A stretch of 64,000 bases of DNA. Source: Labilibacter sediminis (lineage in GTDB: Bacteria > Bacteroidota > Bacteroidia > Bacteroidales > Marinilabiliaceae). The stretch lies in NCBI RefSeq assembly GCF_005877885.1, contig NZ_VCHY01000003.1:62001-126000 (forward strand). Direction: 5' to 3'. Made by a program: the position numbers and the translations under genes. The notes under the pieces were generated by a model, which made no database searches, was not told where the DNA came from, and saw only the letters and a program-made list of their open reading frames with translations. Positions 26,160-35,695 of the stretch are shown one piece after another; the first letter of the stretch is position 1; each line of letters opens with the position of its first letter.

Positions 26160-29100
26160 TTAATTCACTATCATTTTAGTAGATTGTAAACCTTTTTCTC
26201 CAATCAAACGAACAACATATACTCCGTTAGTGATGCTACTATTATCAAAATCGCGCCAAGAAATCCTTTGCTCACCTTCCGTAAAAAATCGATCCTTTAT
26301 AATTTTCACAACCTTCCCTTCCAGATCGAGTAACTCCAGTTTATACACCCCAACATCTTTTATAACAAAGGATATATTTACATAGTCATTCACCGGATTT
26401 GGGTAAACTTTAAGTTTAGCGTCCAGGTTATTCTTTATCTCAAAAATCCCCGTATCTATAAATGAAGTATTCTGTTCTCCGGGAGTACCTCCATTGGCAG
26501 ATGGCTCCCAATTTGCACCTAACTCATTTGGCTTTATAGGATTGATTAATTCCAATGAAGAACCTTGTCCATTTGCTTCTTCAGGCCAGGTACCGTTTGG
26601 ATAATAATCCACCGCATCCATTAAGTTATCCTTATTATCGTAAAGTCGAAGGTTATCTCCCATACTACTTAAACCAAAATCTATTTCTCCTAATACATTT
26701 TGCACCAATGGGTACATGGTTTTAAATTTTTCTACATCCTTACATATAACCAAATAATCTCCCGGCGCGAATAAGTATTGCGATGAAATTATAAAAGCAG
26801 AATCTTTTTGACTATCACTAAAAACCCACTCATATAAATTAACGGTTGTACTTCCTGCATTGTACAGTTCTACCCAGTCGCCAGGTTTAACGTTATCCGA
26901 TGACTTATAAAATATTTCATTAATAATTACCTGCGTATCTCCTTCCGAAGCTTCTTCAAAAACAGCTTTATGATAATAGCTTGTATTTATATTGTATTGT
27001 AATTCTGCTTTACTCGAAGGCATGTCTCCCTGCCATTTCAAAAACTTATATCCAGGATTAGGAACTGCTTTAATTTCAATATTATTGTTTTTAAAGTAGT
27101 TTCCAGTAAATGGATACTCATTTGGAGAAATTGAATTTAGCCTAACCTTTCCTTCTTCTTCTGAGGATAAATCAACAGAAACATTATAACTGCCATAGAA
27201 GCCCATCATCGCAGACAGATGATCAGAATAAAATGAGGATCTATAATTGGAAAATGTTTTTAATCGACTTACTTCATTACTCCAATTGTTATAATCTAAA
27301 TCCCATCGGATGCAATGAGCAACCATTTCACCCTTATACAAATTCTTTAGTGAATCAATTTGAACATTAATAACTTCACTCTTCCAAATGGTATTTAAAT
27401 AATCTTTCCCTCGCCTGGCAAACTCTTCTTTAAATTTTTGATTGTCTTTTAATTTTCTGAACAACAGGGTTGACCAAGGAGGGTTTGGCCAGACAGGACC
27501 ATTAGTTGCCAATGCATCCAAAATTGAGTTATGACTATAATTATGATTTCCAAATAGACCATAGCCAAAATCAGTATCGTATAGTATCCATCTGTATTTA
27601 CTTCTGCTACTTGTGGTATTCCAATATTTAATATTATTTCCTGGCCAATCTCTATTATCAATATACGTTTGAGCTAAAAAATAATCTATAAAATTATCTA
27701 TATCTATAATTTCACATACTTTATCATAGTTTTCACCCGATACCAAAGAGTTACCATCTATAAATTGAAGCAACTGTTCGTATCTGGAACCTTCACCAAA
27801 TACTAATGAAGCATTATTCTCCAGGATATTGACACTATCCGGTTTTACTTGTGTATTATCGGAAATAAAATGCTCATTTATCTTCTCCCGCATATTAAGC
27901 ATTCCCCAATATTGGCCATTTATATAAACCACAGCGGGTTGAAAGCCCTGATATTCTAAACCTATTGGTTTCATTATTCTGGTCATAAATGCATCTCTAA
28001 AAAATGTATAATAGAAATCGGTACCAGCATTACGCAACACTATTGATTCAAACTTATCATTTACTTTTTGATCAAAGAACTTATAATTAAATGATCCATC
28101 TCCATATTCCTTTCGGGCGAATAAAGCCAATGATTTTTGCGGATTGGCTCTTGACCAGGCTCCAAATATTTTTACTCCAGCCCCATGATCTATTTGCTTA
28201 ACCCCTTGCTTGTCGTAATATTCAAAATGAACAGGTTTTTCCCAGTCTTCCCAGAAATTGGCTCCAAAGTGAGGGATATTGTTTTCTGCATTGGGTCCCA
28301 TCTCATATATTCCTGTATGATAATCAAATAAATTATCCGGGTCTGTAGACAAGCACACCACAGGAAGCGAATGGGTTAACTGAAGAATATAAGTATTGGT
28401 TATCACCGGACCCGACAATTTACCTGAAACCATAGCCTTTGCTCTGACCACAGCATCCGTACTAATTGGTATTGGTAGGTTATATAGTAAACTTTCTTCA
28501 TCAGGTACTGAGCCGTCTAAAGTATAATATATATCTCCGATTACATTTCCCTTAATATAGAGCTCTAAACTCAGAGAATTGCTATACTTACCTCCCGTAT
28601 AAGAAAAAGCAACCGAGTCTGAAGATACAGTACTTACACCTTGCATGCTGTTAGTTGCAAAAGGAGTGGGATTTTCAAAGTAAAGCCAATTATTACCTCC
28701 ATCCGGTTGTCGACCGAACGAAATATCTGAAGGCAATTTAGTTGCTCCAACAGAATCAACAAGCACTTTATTATTAAACAAATACAACGCTTCACCACCT
28801 GCATTTATTTTAAAGTTGGCATGAAGATATGATGTTGGCAAACCTACAAAGTCCGACACCGGATACTCACCTATGGTATTTAATCCAACAGATAGAAATG
28901 GAATACAAGAAAGATCGGAGGATGAAATGGAATGATTATGCACCTGAATAGATAGCACATTGACTCCTTGTTTTAATATATTACTCCAGTCATGCACTTC
29001 AAACTCGTTTGGCTCCATGCCCTGATAAAGCCGGGCCTCATGATCGTAATTATCAGCGGTTGCATTATATGCCACAACCCCTCCAGGTGTTCCCAGATTA

Positions 29101-29708
29101 TCTCTGGCTATTTCAATGCCATTAATATAAGCCACAAATCCATCGTCATAATCCATATGTAAAACCAGTTGCTCAATGCTATTTAAGTTTTCAATGGTAA
29201 ATTCTTTACGGACAAAAACACTAATTACAGCATTTGTTATGGTTACATCATCATCATCCCCATAACCGATCCCTGTAGCTCCTTCCTGCCAGCTTTGGTC
29301 ATCAAACCCAGTATTTTTCCAAGCTTCATCAACATTACCTGAGGGAATAAGATATCTTACAACATCCCCTTTATCAATTATGGTTTGCCACGAATTTACG
29401 GTCTGTTTTCTATTTTTACCAGATGCAAATACCAACTGAAAACTACCTGGAGGCATATCTATCGGGGGAAAATTCCATTTTGTAGTATCGGATAAATCAT
29501 CTGTAAAGGAATAATCTCCCAAATCGATGCTATGATCGGATGAATTATAAAACTCGACCCAGTCCGGGTATTCGCCATCTTCATCTGTCAGTTGAGAAAT
29601 GTTTGAAGAAACAAACTCATTAATTTTAACTTGTGAGTGAATTGTTGAGTGAATAAATGCAAACGTCAAAACGGCACAAAAACATACAATTGAAGAAATT
29701 GACTTCAT
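26160..29708 (-). CDS. Secreted CotH-kinase family protein with lamin-tail and T9SS sorting domains
   Basis: 1182 residues, ATG at 29708. Order: signal peptide (1-25); lamin-tail domain (~26-100, KINEFVSSN...DWVEFYN); galactose-binding-like region (~110-280); chitobiase-C-like segment (~385-440, DIYYTLDGSVPDEES); CotH domain (~450-830) with VYINGQYWGMLNMREKI, a DNRDWPGNNIKYW motif at ~685 and LYDTDFG at ~710; a bacterial-repeat strand region; second lamin-tail domain (~930-1060); and a C-terminal type A sorting domain (LKVYPNPVNDYV...GVYVVRLI). CotH proteins are protein kinases related to Fam20; the two acidic motifs are kept. It heads the five-gene operon. A secreted or surface kinase is likely; its target is unknown. 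Confidence 0.9.
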   Translation of the reverse strand: MKSISSIVCFCAVLTFAFIHSTIHSQVKINEFVSSNISQLTDEDGEYPDWVEFYNSSDHSIDLGDYSFTDDLSDTTKWNFPPIDMPPGSFQLVFASGKNRKQTVNSWQTIIDKGDVVRYLIPSGNVDEAWKNTGFDDQSWQEGATGIGYGDDDDVTITNAVISVFVRKEFTIENLNSIEQLVLHMDYDDGFVAYINGIEIARDNLGTPGGVVAYNATADNYDHEARLYQGMEPNEFEVHDWSNILKQGVNVLSIQVHNHSISSSDLSCIPFLSVGLNTIGEYPVSDFVGLPTSYLHANFKINAGGEALYLFNNKVLVDSVGATKLPSDISFGRQPDGGNNWLYFENPTPFATNSMQGVSTVSSDSVAFSYTGGKYSNSLSLELYIKGNVIGDIYYTLDGSVPDEESLLYNLPIPISTDAVVRAKAMVSGKLSGPVITNTYILQLTHSLPVVCLSTDPDNLFDYHTGIYEMGPNAENNIPHFGANFWEDWEKPVHFEYYDKQGVKQIDHGAGVKIFGAWSRANPQKSLALFARKEYGDGSFNYKFFDQKVNDKFESIVLRNAGTDFYYTFFRDAFMTRIMKPIGLEYQGFQPAVVYINGQYWGMLNMREKINEHFISDNTQVKPDSVNILENNASLVFGEGSRYEQLLQFIDGNSLVSGENYDKVCEIIDIDNFIDYFLAQTYIDNRDWPGNNIKYWNTTSSRSKYRWILYDTDFGYGLFGNHNYSHNSILDALATNGPVWPNPPWSTLLFRKLKDNQKFKEEFARRGKDYLNTIWKSEVINVQIDSLKNLYKGEMVAHCIRWDLDYNNWSNEVSRLKTFSNYRSSFYSDHLSAMMGFYGSYNVSVDLSSEEEGKVRLNSISPNEYPFTGNYFKNNNIEIKAVPNPGYKFLKWQGDMPSSKAELQYNINTSYYHKAVFEEASEGDTQVIINEIFYKSSDNVKPGDWVELYNAGSTTVNLYEWVFSDSQKDSAFIISSQYLFAPGDYLVICKDVEKFKTMYPLVQNVLGEIDFGLSSMGDNLRLYDNKDNLMDAVDYYPNGTWPEEANGQGSSLELINPIKPNELGANWEPSANGGTPGEQNTSFIDTGIFEIKNNLDAKLKVYPNPVNDYVNISFVIKDVGVYKLELLDLEGKVVKIIKDRFFTEGEQRISWRDFDNSSITNGVYVVRLIGEKGLQSTKMIVN

Positions 29709-29910
29709 GTGAATTTATAGTTATATTTCACTTCTCGATTTACAAAGTTTTCCTTTCTTATCAAAGTATTTCAAACTCATAAAAACCTCATTTCTACCAA
29801 TATCAAATCAATTCACCTGTTAACACAAAGCTCTAATTATCAATCAAAACCTTTTATCTGTATATAAAATATAATTGTAACAAATAAAAATAACATCCCT
29901 CAAAATGAAT

Positions 29911-29940
29911 AAAGGCCATTCTAAAATCAGAATGACCTAT
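29911..29940 (-). terminator. Terminator of the DUF2807 gene
   Basis: Minus-strand AGGTCATTCT arm (29938-29929) pairs with AGAATGGCCT (29922-29913) with one mismatch, followed by TTTATTC. It is 60 bp past the stop at 29999. Confidence 0.55.
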
Positions 29941-29998
29941 TAACCTGAAATCGATATAAAAATTTGGACTCTGGTTACTATTTTTAATTTAAGATTAC

Positions 29999-30700
29999 CT
30001 AAAATCCAGAAACATCACCACCTCCGCTTTCGCTAATATCCTTTTCTTTAGGCGATCCGGTATAATGAACATCTCCGCCACCGCTGGCATTCGCTACAAT
30101 TTTTTCCGATGCAAACACATGTGCATCACCACCTCCACTGGCCGAAACATCCACATATTTAGCCATCAGCTTATCTGCTTTTATATCCGATCCTCCCGAA
30201 GCTACTGCTCTTAATTGCTCGGTAGTACCATTAACAGAAATATCCGCTCCTCCACTGCAATTAAGTTTTAAAGTAGTAGTCTCCACAGATAAATAAATAT
30301 CTGCGCCTCCTGATGAATTTAAACTTAAAATTTCAGCCTTTACACTGCTAACTCCTCTAACATCTGCTCCACCGCCAGCGCTAATACTTTTAAATTCAGG
30401 TGCTGTAATATATACCTTTTTAATGTCCTTAGAATTCCATTTAAAACTTCCTTTGACATATATATGCAACGTTTCCCCTTTTACTTCTGTAATAATTCTA
30501 TGTATTGAGTTTTTTGACGCCTCTACCTCTACACTTTGTTCACTCCCCTGAGTAATAAATACATCAATACCTGAGTTAGCTGAAACAGAATTAAAACTTT
30601 TCACCTTACGGACTTCCCGTTCGGCTTGCCCACTACCTGCAAAAATATTAGGAACAATAAGAACAGCTAACAATGCGATTATGGATATCTTTTTCTTCAT
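29999..30700 (-). CDS. DUF2807 (GIN domain) secreted protein
   Basis: 233 residues from ATG at 30700 (MKKKISIIALL); a GTG seven codons upstream is less likely. Signal peptide to about residue 22 (IVPNIFAG). A repeated pattern of short strands ending in GGGAD/GGAD/GGSD/GGGD (e.g. SISAGGGADVRG, SSGGADIYL, ASGGSDIKA, SASGGGDAHV) gives a right-handed beta-helix-like fold typical of the head-GIN domain. Role unknown; probably periplasmic or surface-associated. Confidence 0.85.
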   Translation of the reverse strand: MKKKISIIALLAVLIVPNIFAGSGQAEREVRKVKSFNSVSANSGIDVFITQGSEQSVEVEASKNSIHRIITEVKGETLHIYVKGSFKWNSKDIKKVYITAPEFKSISAGGGADVRGVSSVKAEILSLNSSGGADIYLSVETTTLKLNCSGGADISVNGTTEQLRAVASGGSDIKADKLMAKYVDVSASGGGDAHVFASEKIVANASGGGDVHYTGSPKEKDISESGGGDVSGF

Positions 30701-30791
30701 GATGAGTATAGTTTTATTCACATTAATATAAACTTGTATTTAATGTGACGCTCTTTACTCCCATTAAGTTACAGTAAGATATTACAAAAAC

Positions 30792-30821
30792 AAAAAAGAG
30801 CTGTTCCTGAGAACAACTCTT
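30792..30821 (-). terminator. Terminator of korAB
   Basis: AAGAGTTGTTC (30821-30811) pairs with GAACAGCTCTT (30806-30796), one U-G, loop TCAG, then T's on the minus strand. It is 35 bp past korB. Confidence 0.8.
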
Positions 30822-30856
30822 CTCTAAAAATATTTAATAATTATCAAGATCAGTTA

Positions 30857-31873
30857 TTACTCAACTTCCCACACATCACCATCATTCACCAACTCTTCAA
30901 AAGTGGTAATATTGGTTTTTGACTGTACATCTGTTAACTGCTGTTCTATCTCTTCATCGTAATAACTTTGATCAACAGAACGTATCACCCCAAGTGCGAC
31001 AGGTAACTCAGGATAATCCATATTGGCGAGCTTGCGATGCATAGATACATGATGACTCTTAGCATCATGAATAAGAATATCTTTTTCGGTTATACCACCC
31101 TCACCTATGGTAACAGCTTTTAAATCCAGCCCCACCATAATTAAGCCTTTATCGTGATTAGCTCCAAAAATCATACGTTCACCATGCTTTAATACAATGG
31201 TTCTATCCAGCTTATGTTGCTTATCGGTAATTGCTTCATGGGTTTTATCATTATAAATCACACAGTTTTGAAGCACTTCTACAATAGATGTTCCATGATG
31301 ATTGGCGGCTTCCTCCATCACAGCAGTAGATAGTTTTAATTCTTTATCGATGGTACGTGCAAAAAACTGGCTACGTGCCCCCAAAGCCAACTCTCCCGGA
31401 CGAAACGGATCTTCTATGGTTCCAAAAGGTGAAGATTTTGAAATAAATCCTCTTTTGGATGTTGGAGAATATTGTCCCTTGGTTAAACCATAAATCTGGT
31501 TATTAAAAAGAATAACATTGATATCAATATTTCTTCTAATCAGATGAATAAAATGGTTACCTCCAATGGCTAAAGCATCTCCATCGCCGGTGATTTGCCA
31601 TACATGTAATTTTGGGTTGGCTACTTTAACCCCCGAAGCAATAGCAGAAGCTCGACCGTGAATGGTATGGAATCCGTAAGTATTCATATAATAAGGAAAC
31701 CTTGATGAACACCCAATACCTGAGATTACAGCTACATTATGGGGCTCTACTTTAAGATTCGCCATCGCTTTCTGAACCGAATTAAGAATCGCATGGTCAC
31801 CACATCCTGGACACCAACGTACACTTAACTTGCTTTTAAAGTCGGTATATTTAAGTTCGCATTGTTCACTCAT
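30857..31873 (-). CDS. korB: 2-oxoacid:ferredoxin oxidoreductase, beta subunit
   Basis: 338 residues, ATG at 31873. TPP-binding features: RWCPGCGDHAILN, GIGCSSRFPYYMNTYGFHTIHGRA, and WQITGDGDALAIGGNHFIHLIRRNIDINVILFNNQIYGLTKGQYSPTS. The N-terminal CPGCGDH and lack of ferredoxin Cys motifs fit KorB/OorB. With KorA it makes acyl-CoA from 2-oxoglutarate (or another 2-oxoacid) and reduces ferredoxin. It starts 4 bp after korA, so the two are co-translated. Confidence 0.9.
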   Translation of the reverse strand: MSEQCELKYTDFKSKLSVRWCPGCGDHAILNSVQKAMANLKVEPHNVAVISGIGCSSRFPYYMNTYGFHTIHGRASAIASGVKVANPKLHVWQITGDGDALAIGGNHFIHLIRRNIDINVILFNNQIYGLTKGQYSPTSKRGFISKSSPFGTIEDPFRPGELALGARSQFFARTIDKELKLSTAVMEEAANHHGTSIVEVLQNCVIYNDKTHEAITDKQHKLDRTIVLKHGERMIFGANHDKGLIMVGLDLKAVTIGEGGITEKDILIHDAKSHHVSMHRKLANMDYPELPVALGVIRSVDQSYYDEEIEQQLTDVQSKTNITTFEELVNDGDVWEVE

Positions 31874-31877
31874 CTTA

Positions 31878-33728
31878 CTAGTCCTCCAATAATGTTTTAA
31901 ACTTATCTTTTAACTCTACTACTGTAAACGGAAGTCCCTGTACTTTATTAAATTGCTGATATTGAATGTCAGGAAAGTTCATACGCAGATAATTTGCAAA
32001 CTGACCAAGATTTAACTCACACACCAATATTTTCTTATAAGATTTTAGGAGTTCATGGGTATTCTTTGGTAGTGGATTTACATAATTAAAATGTGCCAAT
32101 GCTACCTTAACACCTTCTTCACTGTACAGTTCCTCTACTGCAGTAAACAAATGACCAAAAGTACCACCCCATCCAATCACCAGCACATCACTATCAGGAC
32201 TACCTAACACATCCTGTTCGGGTATATGATCTTCAATCTTCTTAATTTTCTCCGCTCTGGTTTCAATCATTTTCTGATGATTCTCGGCATCATACGATAC
32301 TCCTCCAGTTTTCTCATCTTTTTCCAAACCACCTATCTGGTGCATGTACTTAGGTGTACCTGGCTTAGCCCATGAACGAACCAAAGTTTCCGGGTCACGC
32401 ATATAAGGCAACCAATCTTCACCAGAAACTTTAGGTTTGTTAGGTTTTATCTCAGGATAATCAGCTAAATCAGGAATACGCCACGGCTGAGTACCATTAG
32501 CCAAAAATCCATCTGTCAGTAAAATAACCGGTGTCATATGTTCCACAGCAATCTTTGCAGCATAAAAGGCATATTCGAAGCAATTGATAGGAGATGAAGC
32601 TGCTATAACTACGCAAGGGCTTTCTCCATTGCGTCCATAAAGAGCCTGCATTAAATCCGACTGCTCTGTTTTTGTAGGCAAACCTGTTGACGGGCCTCCT
32701 CGTTGCACATTAACAATAACCAGAGGAAGTTCTGCAATAACAGCTAAACCAATGGCCTCTCCTTTCAGGGCCAATCCTGGTCCTGATGTGGATGTCACTG
32801 CCATATCTCCGGCAAAACTGGCACCTATGGCTGTGCAAATTCCGGCTATTTCATCTTCTGCTTGAAAAACTTTAACGCCTAAATCTTTACGAGCAGACAA
32901 CTCCTGCAGTATTTCCGTTGCCGGTGTAATAGGATACGAACCTAAAAACAGTTCAAGATTTGCCTTTTGTGCTGCAGCAATTAATCCCCAGGCAACTGCA
33001 GTATTTCCGTTTAAATTTCTATACCTCCCTTTTTTTATGGATGCAGGGTTTATATGATAAGATGGTGTAACCGCCTGAATAATTACACCATAGTTATATC
33101 CTTCTTTTAAAACCTTAAGATTTGCCTCAACAATCAAAGGGTTTTTAGCAAATTTCTTTTTAATAAAATCCGAAGTATGTACCAATGGGCGATCGAACAG
33201 CCAGTATACAAGACCCAAAGCATACATATTTTTACTTCGTAAGATACTCTTATTATCCAAGCCCATATCTTTAAGGCTTTCCTTGGTAAGCATGGTAATG
33301 GGTGCTTTAATGATATTAAAATCCCCAAGTTTATCTTCTGTAATAGGATCGTTGGTTAAGTATCCGGCTTTACCTAGATTTCTTTCATCAAAACTATCCA
33401 CATCCATGATAATAGTTCCACCGGGTTTTACCCATTTGGCATTAGCCTTTAAGGCTGCAGGATTCATGGCTACCAAAACATCGGCATAATCACCAGGTGT
33501 ATAAACTTCGGTATGACCAAAATGCACTTGAAACCCGGAAACACCACCAATGGTTCCTTGCGGAGCTCTAATCTCGGCAGGATAATCAGGAAATGTAGAA
33601 ATATCATTTCCAAAAACAGCTGATGTATTCGAAAATAAGGTTCCGGTAAGCTGCATTCCGTCACCTGAGTCGCCCGAGAAACGAACGACAACCTCGTCTC
33701 GTTCGATCACTTTTGAACTTCTACCCAT
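31878..33728 (-). CDS. korA: 2-oxoacid:ferredoxin oxidoreductase, fused gamma-alpha subunit
   Basis: 616 residues, ATG at 33728. The first ~190 residues are the gamma domain (VVRFSGDSGDGMQLTGTLFSN..., TFPDYPAEIRAPQGTIGGVSGFQVHFG). The alpha domain follows: GNTAVAWGLIAAAQ, GSYPITPATEILQELS, TSTSGPGLALKGEAIGLAVIAELPLVIVNVQRGGPSTGLPTKTEQSDLMQALYG. The fused gamma-alpha layout is usual for KorA in Bacteroidota. It likely acts in the reductive or oxidative TCA branch under low oxygen. 2-oxoglutarate specificity is the best guess. Confidence 0.9.
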   Translation of the reverse strand: MGRSSKVIERDEVVVRFSGDSGDGMQLTGTLFSNTSAVFGNDISTFPDYPAEIRAPQGTIGGVSGFQVHFGHTEVYTPGDYADVLVAMNPAALKANAKWVKPGGTIIMDVDSFDERNLGKAGYLTNDPITEDKLGDFNIIKAPITMLTKESLKDMGLDNKSILRSKNMYALGLVYWLFDRPLVHTSDFIKKKFAKNPLIVEANLKVLKEGYNYGVIIQAVTPSYHINPASIKKGRYRNLNGNTAVAWGLIAAAQKANLELFLGSYPITPATEILQELSARKDLGVKVFQAEDEIAGICTAIGASFAGDMAVTSTSGPGLALKGEAIGLAVIAELPLVIVNVQRGGPSTGLPTKTEQSDLMQALYGRNGESPCVVIAASSPINCFEYAFYAAKIAVEHMTPVILLTDGFLANGTQPWRIPDLADYPEIKPNKPKVSGEDWLPYMRDPETLVRSWAKPGTPKYMHQIGGLEKDEKTGGVSYDAENHQKMIETRAEKIKKIEDHIPEQDVLGSPDSDVLVIGWGGTFGHLFTAVEELYSEEGVKVALAHFNYVNPLPKNTHELLKSYKKILVCELNLGQFANYLRMNFPDIQYQQFNKVQGLPFTVVELKDKFKTLLED

Positions 33729-34208
33729 AATAATTACTCCACTTTAAATTCCAGGATTTATTTATTTCAAAAAACTATATCCAAAAACTAAAAATTAACA
33801 TTTAGATGTTTTTTACCTCACATATGTTTGTCTGTAAATGTAACAAGCAAATTACATTTTTCATAAGTTAGGTAAAATTTAAACCCTACCCATAGGATCC
33901 TTGAATGAATACATCTTTAAATTGTTACAATCTCATTTATAGAGATGTCGATTGCTGTAATAGGAGAGTAAAGTTAATCGGTCTACACCAACAAAAGCTT
34001 GACTAACGTCAGCATTTAGCAGTGAAAACCAATATTTTATAAAGATTTTACACCTGTCAAATACCAATCCAAAACACCTTACTCCATGATTATGAATTAA
34101 ATGATTAATCAATTCATCACATTCTGTTTTCCAGTTAAAAGTCAAAAAAAATAATATGATGCTATATATCCTCAAAAAGAGTAATTTTGTGCTTTAAAAA
34201 ATAAAAAT
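33729..34208. other. 480-bp gap between korA and gamma-carbonic anhydrase
   Basis: A minus-strand frame at 33933-34175 (80 codons, TTG start only) has no homologue I recognise and no clear ribosome site; it may be a decayed gene fragment or chance. The right end holds the carbonic anhydrase -7 box. Nothing else is evident. Confidence 0.4.
34182..34189 (+). promoter_or_regulatory. Candidate -7 box for gamma-carbonic anhydrase
   Basis: TAATTTTG fits TAnnTTTG and sits 19 bp before the ATG, implying a short leader. No clear -33 TTG. Confidence 0.35.
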
Positions 34209-34721
34209 ATGGCTTTAATAAAAGAGGTAAGAGGATTTACGCCTAAAATTGGGAAAAATGTATTTTTGGCTGAAAACGCAACTATAATAGGTGATGTTGA
34301 AATGGGTGATGATTGCAGTATTTGGTTTAATGCTGTTTTACGCGGCGATGTAAATTCAATTCGCATTGGCAACAAAGTAAATATTCAGGACGGTTCTGTT
34401 TTGCATACCTTATACCAGAAGTCGACCATTGAAATAGGCGATAATGTATCTATAGGGCACAATGTAACCATTCATGGTGCAAAAATTGAAAACGATGTTT
34501 TAGTAGGCATTGGTGCCACCGTATTGGATAATGCTGTAATTGGCAGAAACTCCATTATTGCAGCCAATTCATTGGTATTAAGTAATACTGTGGTTGAACC
34601 CAATAGTGTTTATGCAGGTGTTCCGGCCAAAAAGGTTAAAGAAATTGAACCGGCACAAACCAAAGAAATGATTGAAAAAATTGCCAATAATTATTTGATG
34701 TATTCAGATTGGTACAAATAA
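34209..34721 (+). CDS. Gamma-carbonic anhydrase family protein
   Basis: 170 residues, ATG at 34209. Left-handed beta-helix hexapeptide repeats (FLAENATIIGDVEMGDDCSIWFNAVLRGDVNSIRIGNKVNIQDGSVLHT) with the three metal His: LHTLY, then GHNVTIHG. This is the YrdA/PaaY-type family; many members lack proven carbonic anhydrase activity. It ends exactly at the start of an inverted repeat. Confidence 0.9.
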   Translation: MALIKEVRGFTPKIGKNVFLAENATIIGDVEMGDDCSIWFNAVLRGDVNSIRIGNKVNIQDGSVLHTLYQKSTIEIGDNVSIGHNVTIHGAKIENDVLVGIGATVLDNAVIGRNSIIAANSLVLSNTVVEPNSVYAGVPAKKVKEIEPAQTKEMIEKIANNYLMYSDWYK

Positions 34722-34807
34722 TATTCAGTTATCAGTGAACAGTTATCAGTGAACAGTTATCGTTACGCCAACTGTTCACTGATCACTACTAACTGATAAC
34801 TGAATAT
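34721..34807. repeat. Imperfect inverted repeat with internal direct repeats
   Basis: Outer arms of 15 bp, ATATTCAGTTATCAG (34721-34735) and its complement (34793-34807), enclose two direct copies of AGTTATCAGTGAAC on the left and a related inverted ATCAGTGAACAGTT on the right. It forms a large hairpin between two convergent genes. The right arm overlaps the last codons of murI. Confidence 0.8.
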
Positions 34808-35621
34808 GTTTTACTTCTATATCTTCCTTTAAAAAATAGCCTGCCGTTTGTTTAAACTTCTCAGTATTTTCTGTTGTATAAAAGCTTACTGAGGCATTTT
34901 TACTGCATTTTTGGTCCATTTCAGGATGTCTTTTTAAATAATCAACCAAACTATCCGAAACAATATCTCCCTGTGATAATACCGTACATTTTTTAGGCAT
35001 ATACTTATTAATTTTATCTATTAATAAAGGATAATGTGTACAACCTAATATTATGGTATCAATACCTTTCTCCTGACTCAACAGTTGGCTAATGTTTTTC
35101 TGAATAAAGTAATCAGCTCCTTCTGAATGTGCTTCACCATTTTCTACCAATGGCACCCACATAGGACAGGCTTCCTGATAAGTTTGGATACTATCGGACT
35201 GCTTCGTTAACTCCATGGGGTAAGAAAAAGATTGTACTGTTCCAACCGTTCCTAATACACCCACTTTATTAGTTTGTGTATACTCAGAAACAGCTTCTGC
35301 ACTAGGGCGAATAACACCAAGTACTCTTTTGCTGTTATCAATATTAGGCAGGTCTTTTTGCTGAATAGTTCTTAATGCCTTAGCTGAAGCAGTATTACAA
35401 GCAAGAACAATTAAATGAACACCCATTGAAAAAAGCTTTTTGACCGCTTCAAGGGTATATTCGTAAACCACATCAAAAGATCGAGTTCCGTATGGAGTAC
35501 GAGCATTATCTCCCAGATAAATAAAATCATACTCCGGCAGTTTCTCTCTAAGCTTTTCAAGCACCGTTAAGCCGCCATATCCCGAATCAAATACAGCTAT
35601 TGGACCAATTTTACTATTCAT
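34776..35621 (-). CDS. murI: Glutamate racemase
   Basis: 281 residues, ATG at 35621. Interconverts L- and D-glutamate for peptidoglycan. Motifs: FDSGYGGLTVLEKL, GDNARTPYG, the first catalytic Cys in LACNTASA, the second in LGCTHYPLL. The last ~9 residues (IQLSVSSDQ) are encoded inside the inverted repeat, so the natural end was probably replaced or extended. It follows three ompH genes, but a terminator lies between. Confidence 0.95.
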   Translation of the reverse strand: MNSKIGPIAVFDSGYGGLTVLEKLREKLPEYDFIYLGDNARTPYGTRSFDVVYEYTLEAVKKLFSMGVHLIVLACNTASAKALRTIQQKDLPNIDNSKRVLGVIRPSAEAVSEYTQTNKVGVLGTVGTVQSFSYPMELTKQSDSIQTYQEACPMWVPLVENGEAHSEGADYFIQKNISQLLSQEKGIDTIILGCTHYPLLIDKINKYMPKKCTVLSQGDIVSDSLVDYLKRHPEMDQKCSKNASVSFYTTENTEKFKQTAGYFLKEDIEVKHIQLSVSSDQ

Positions 35622-35631
35622 ATAAATGCAT

Positions 35632-35662
35632 AAAAAAAGGATGATTTAAATAAACCATCCTT
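35632..35662 (-). terminator. Terminator between the ompH genes and murI
   Basis: Minus-strand AAGGATG (35662-35656) pairs with CATCCTT (35643-35637) around a ~12-nt AT loop, then seven T's. It would stop the BAM/OmpH transcript before murI, which then needs its own promoter or read-through. Confidence 0.75.
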
Positions 35663-35695
35663 CAAATATATAATAATTATAATTTCTAAAATTTA

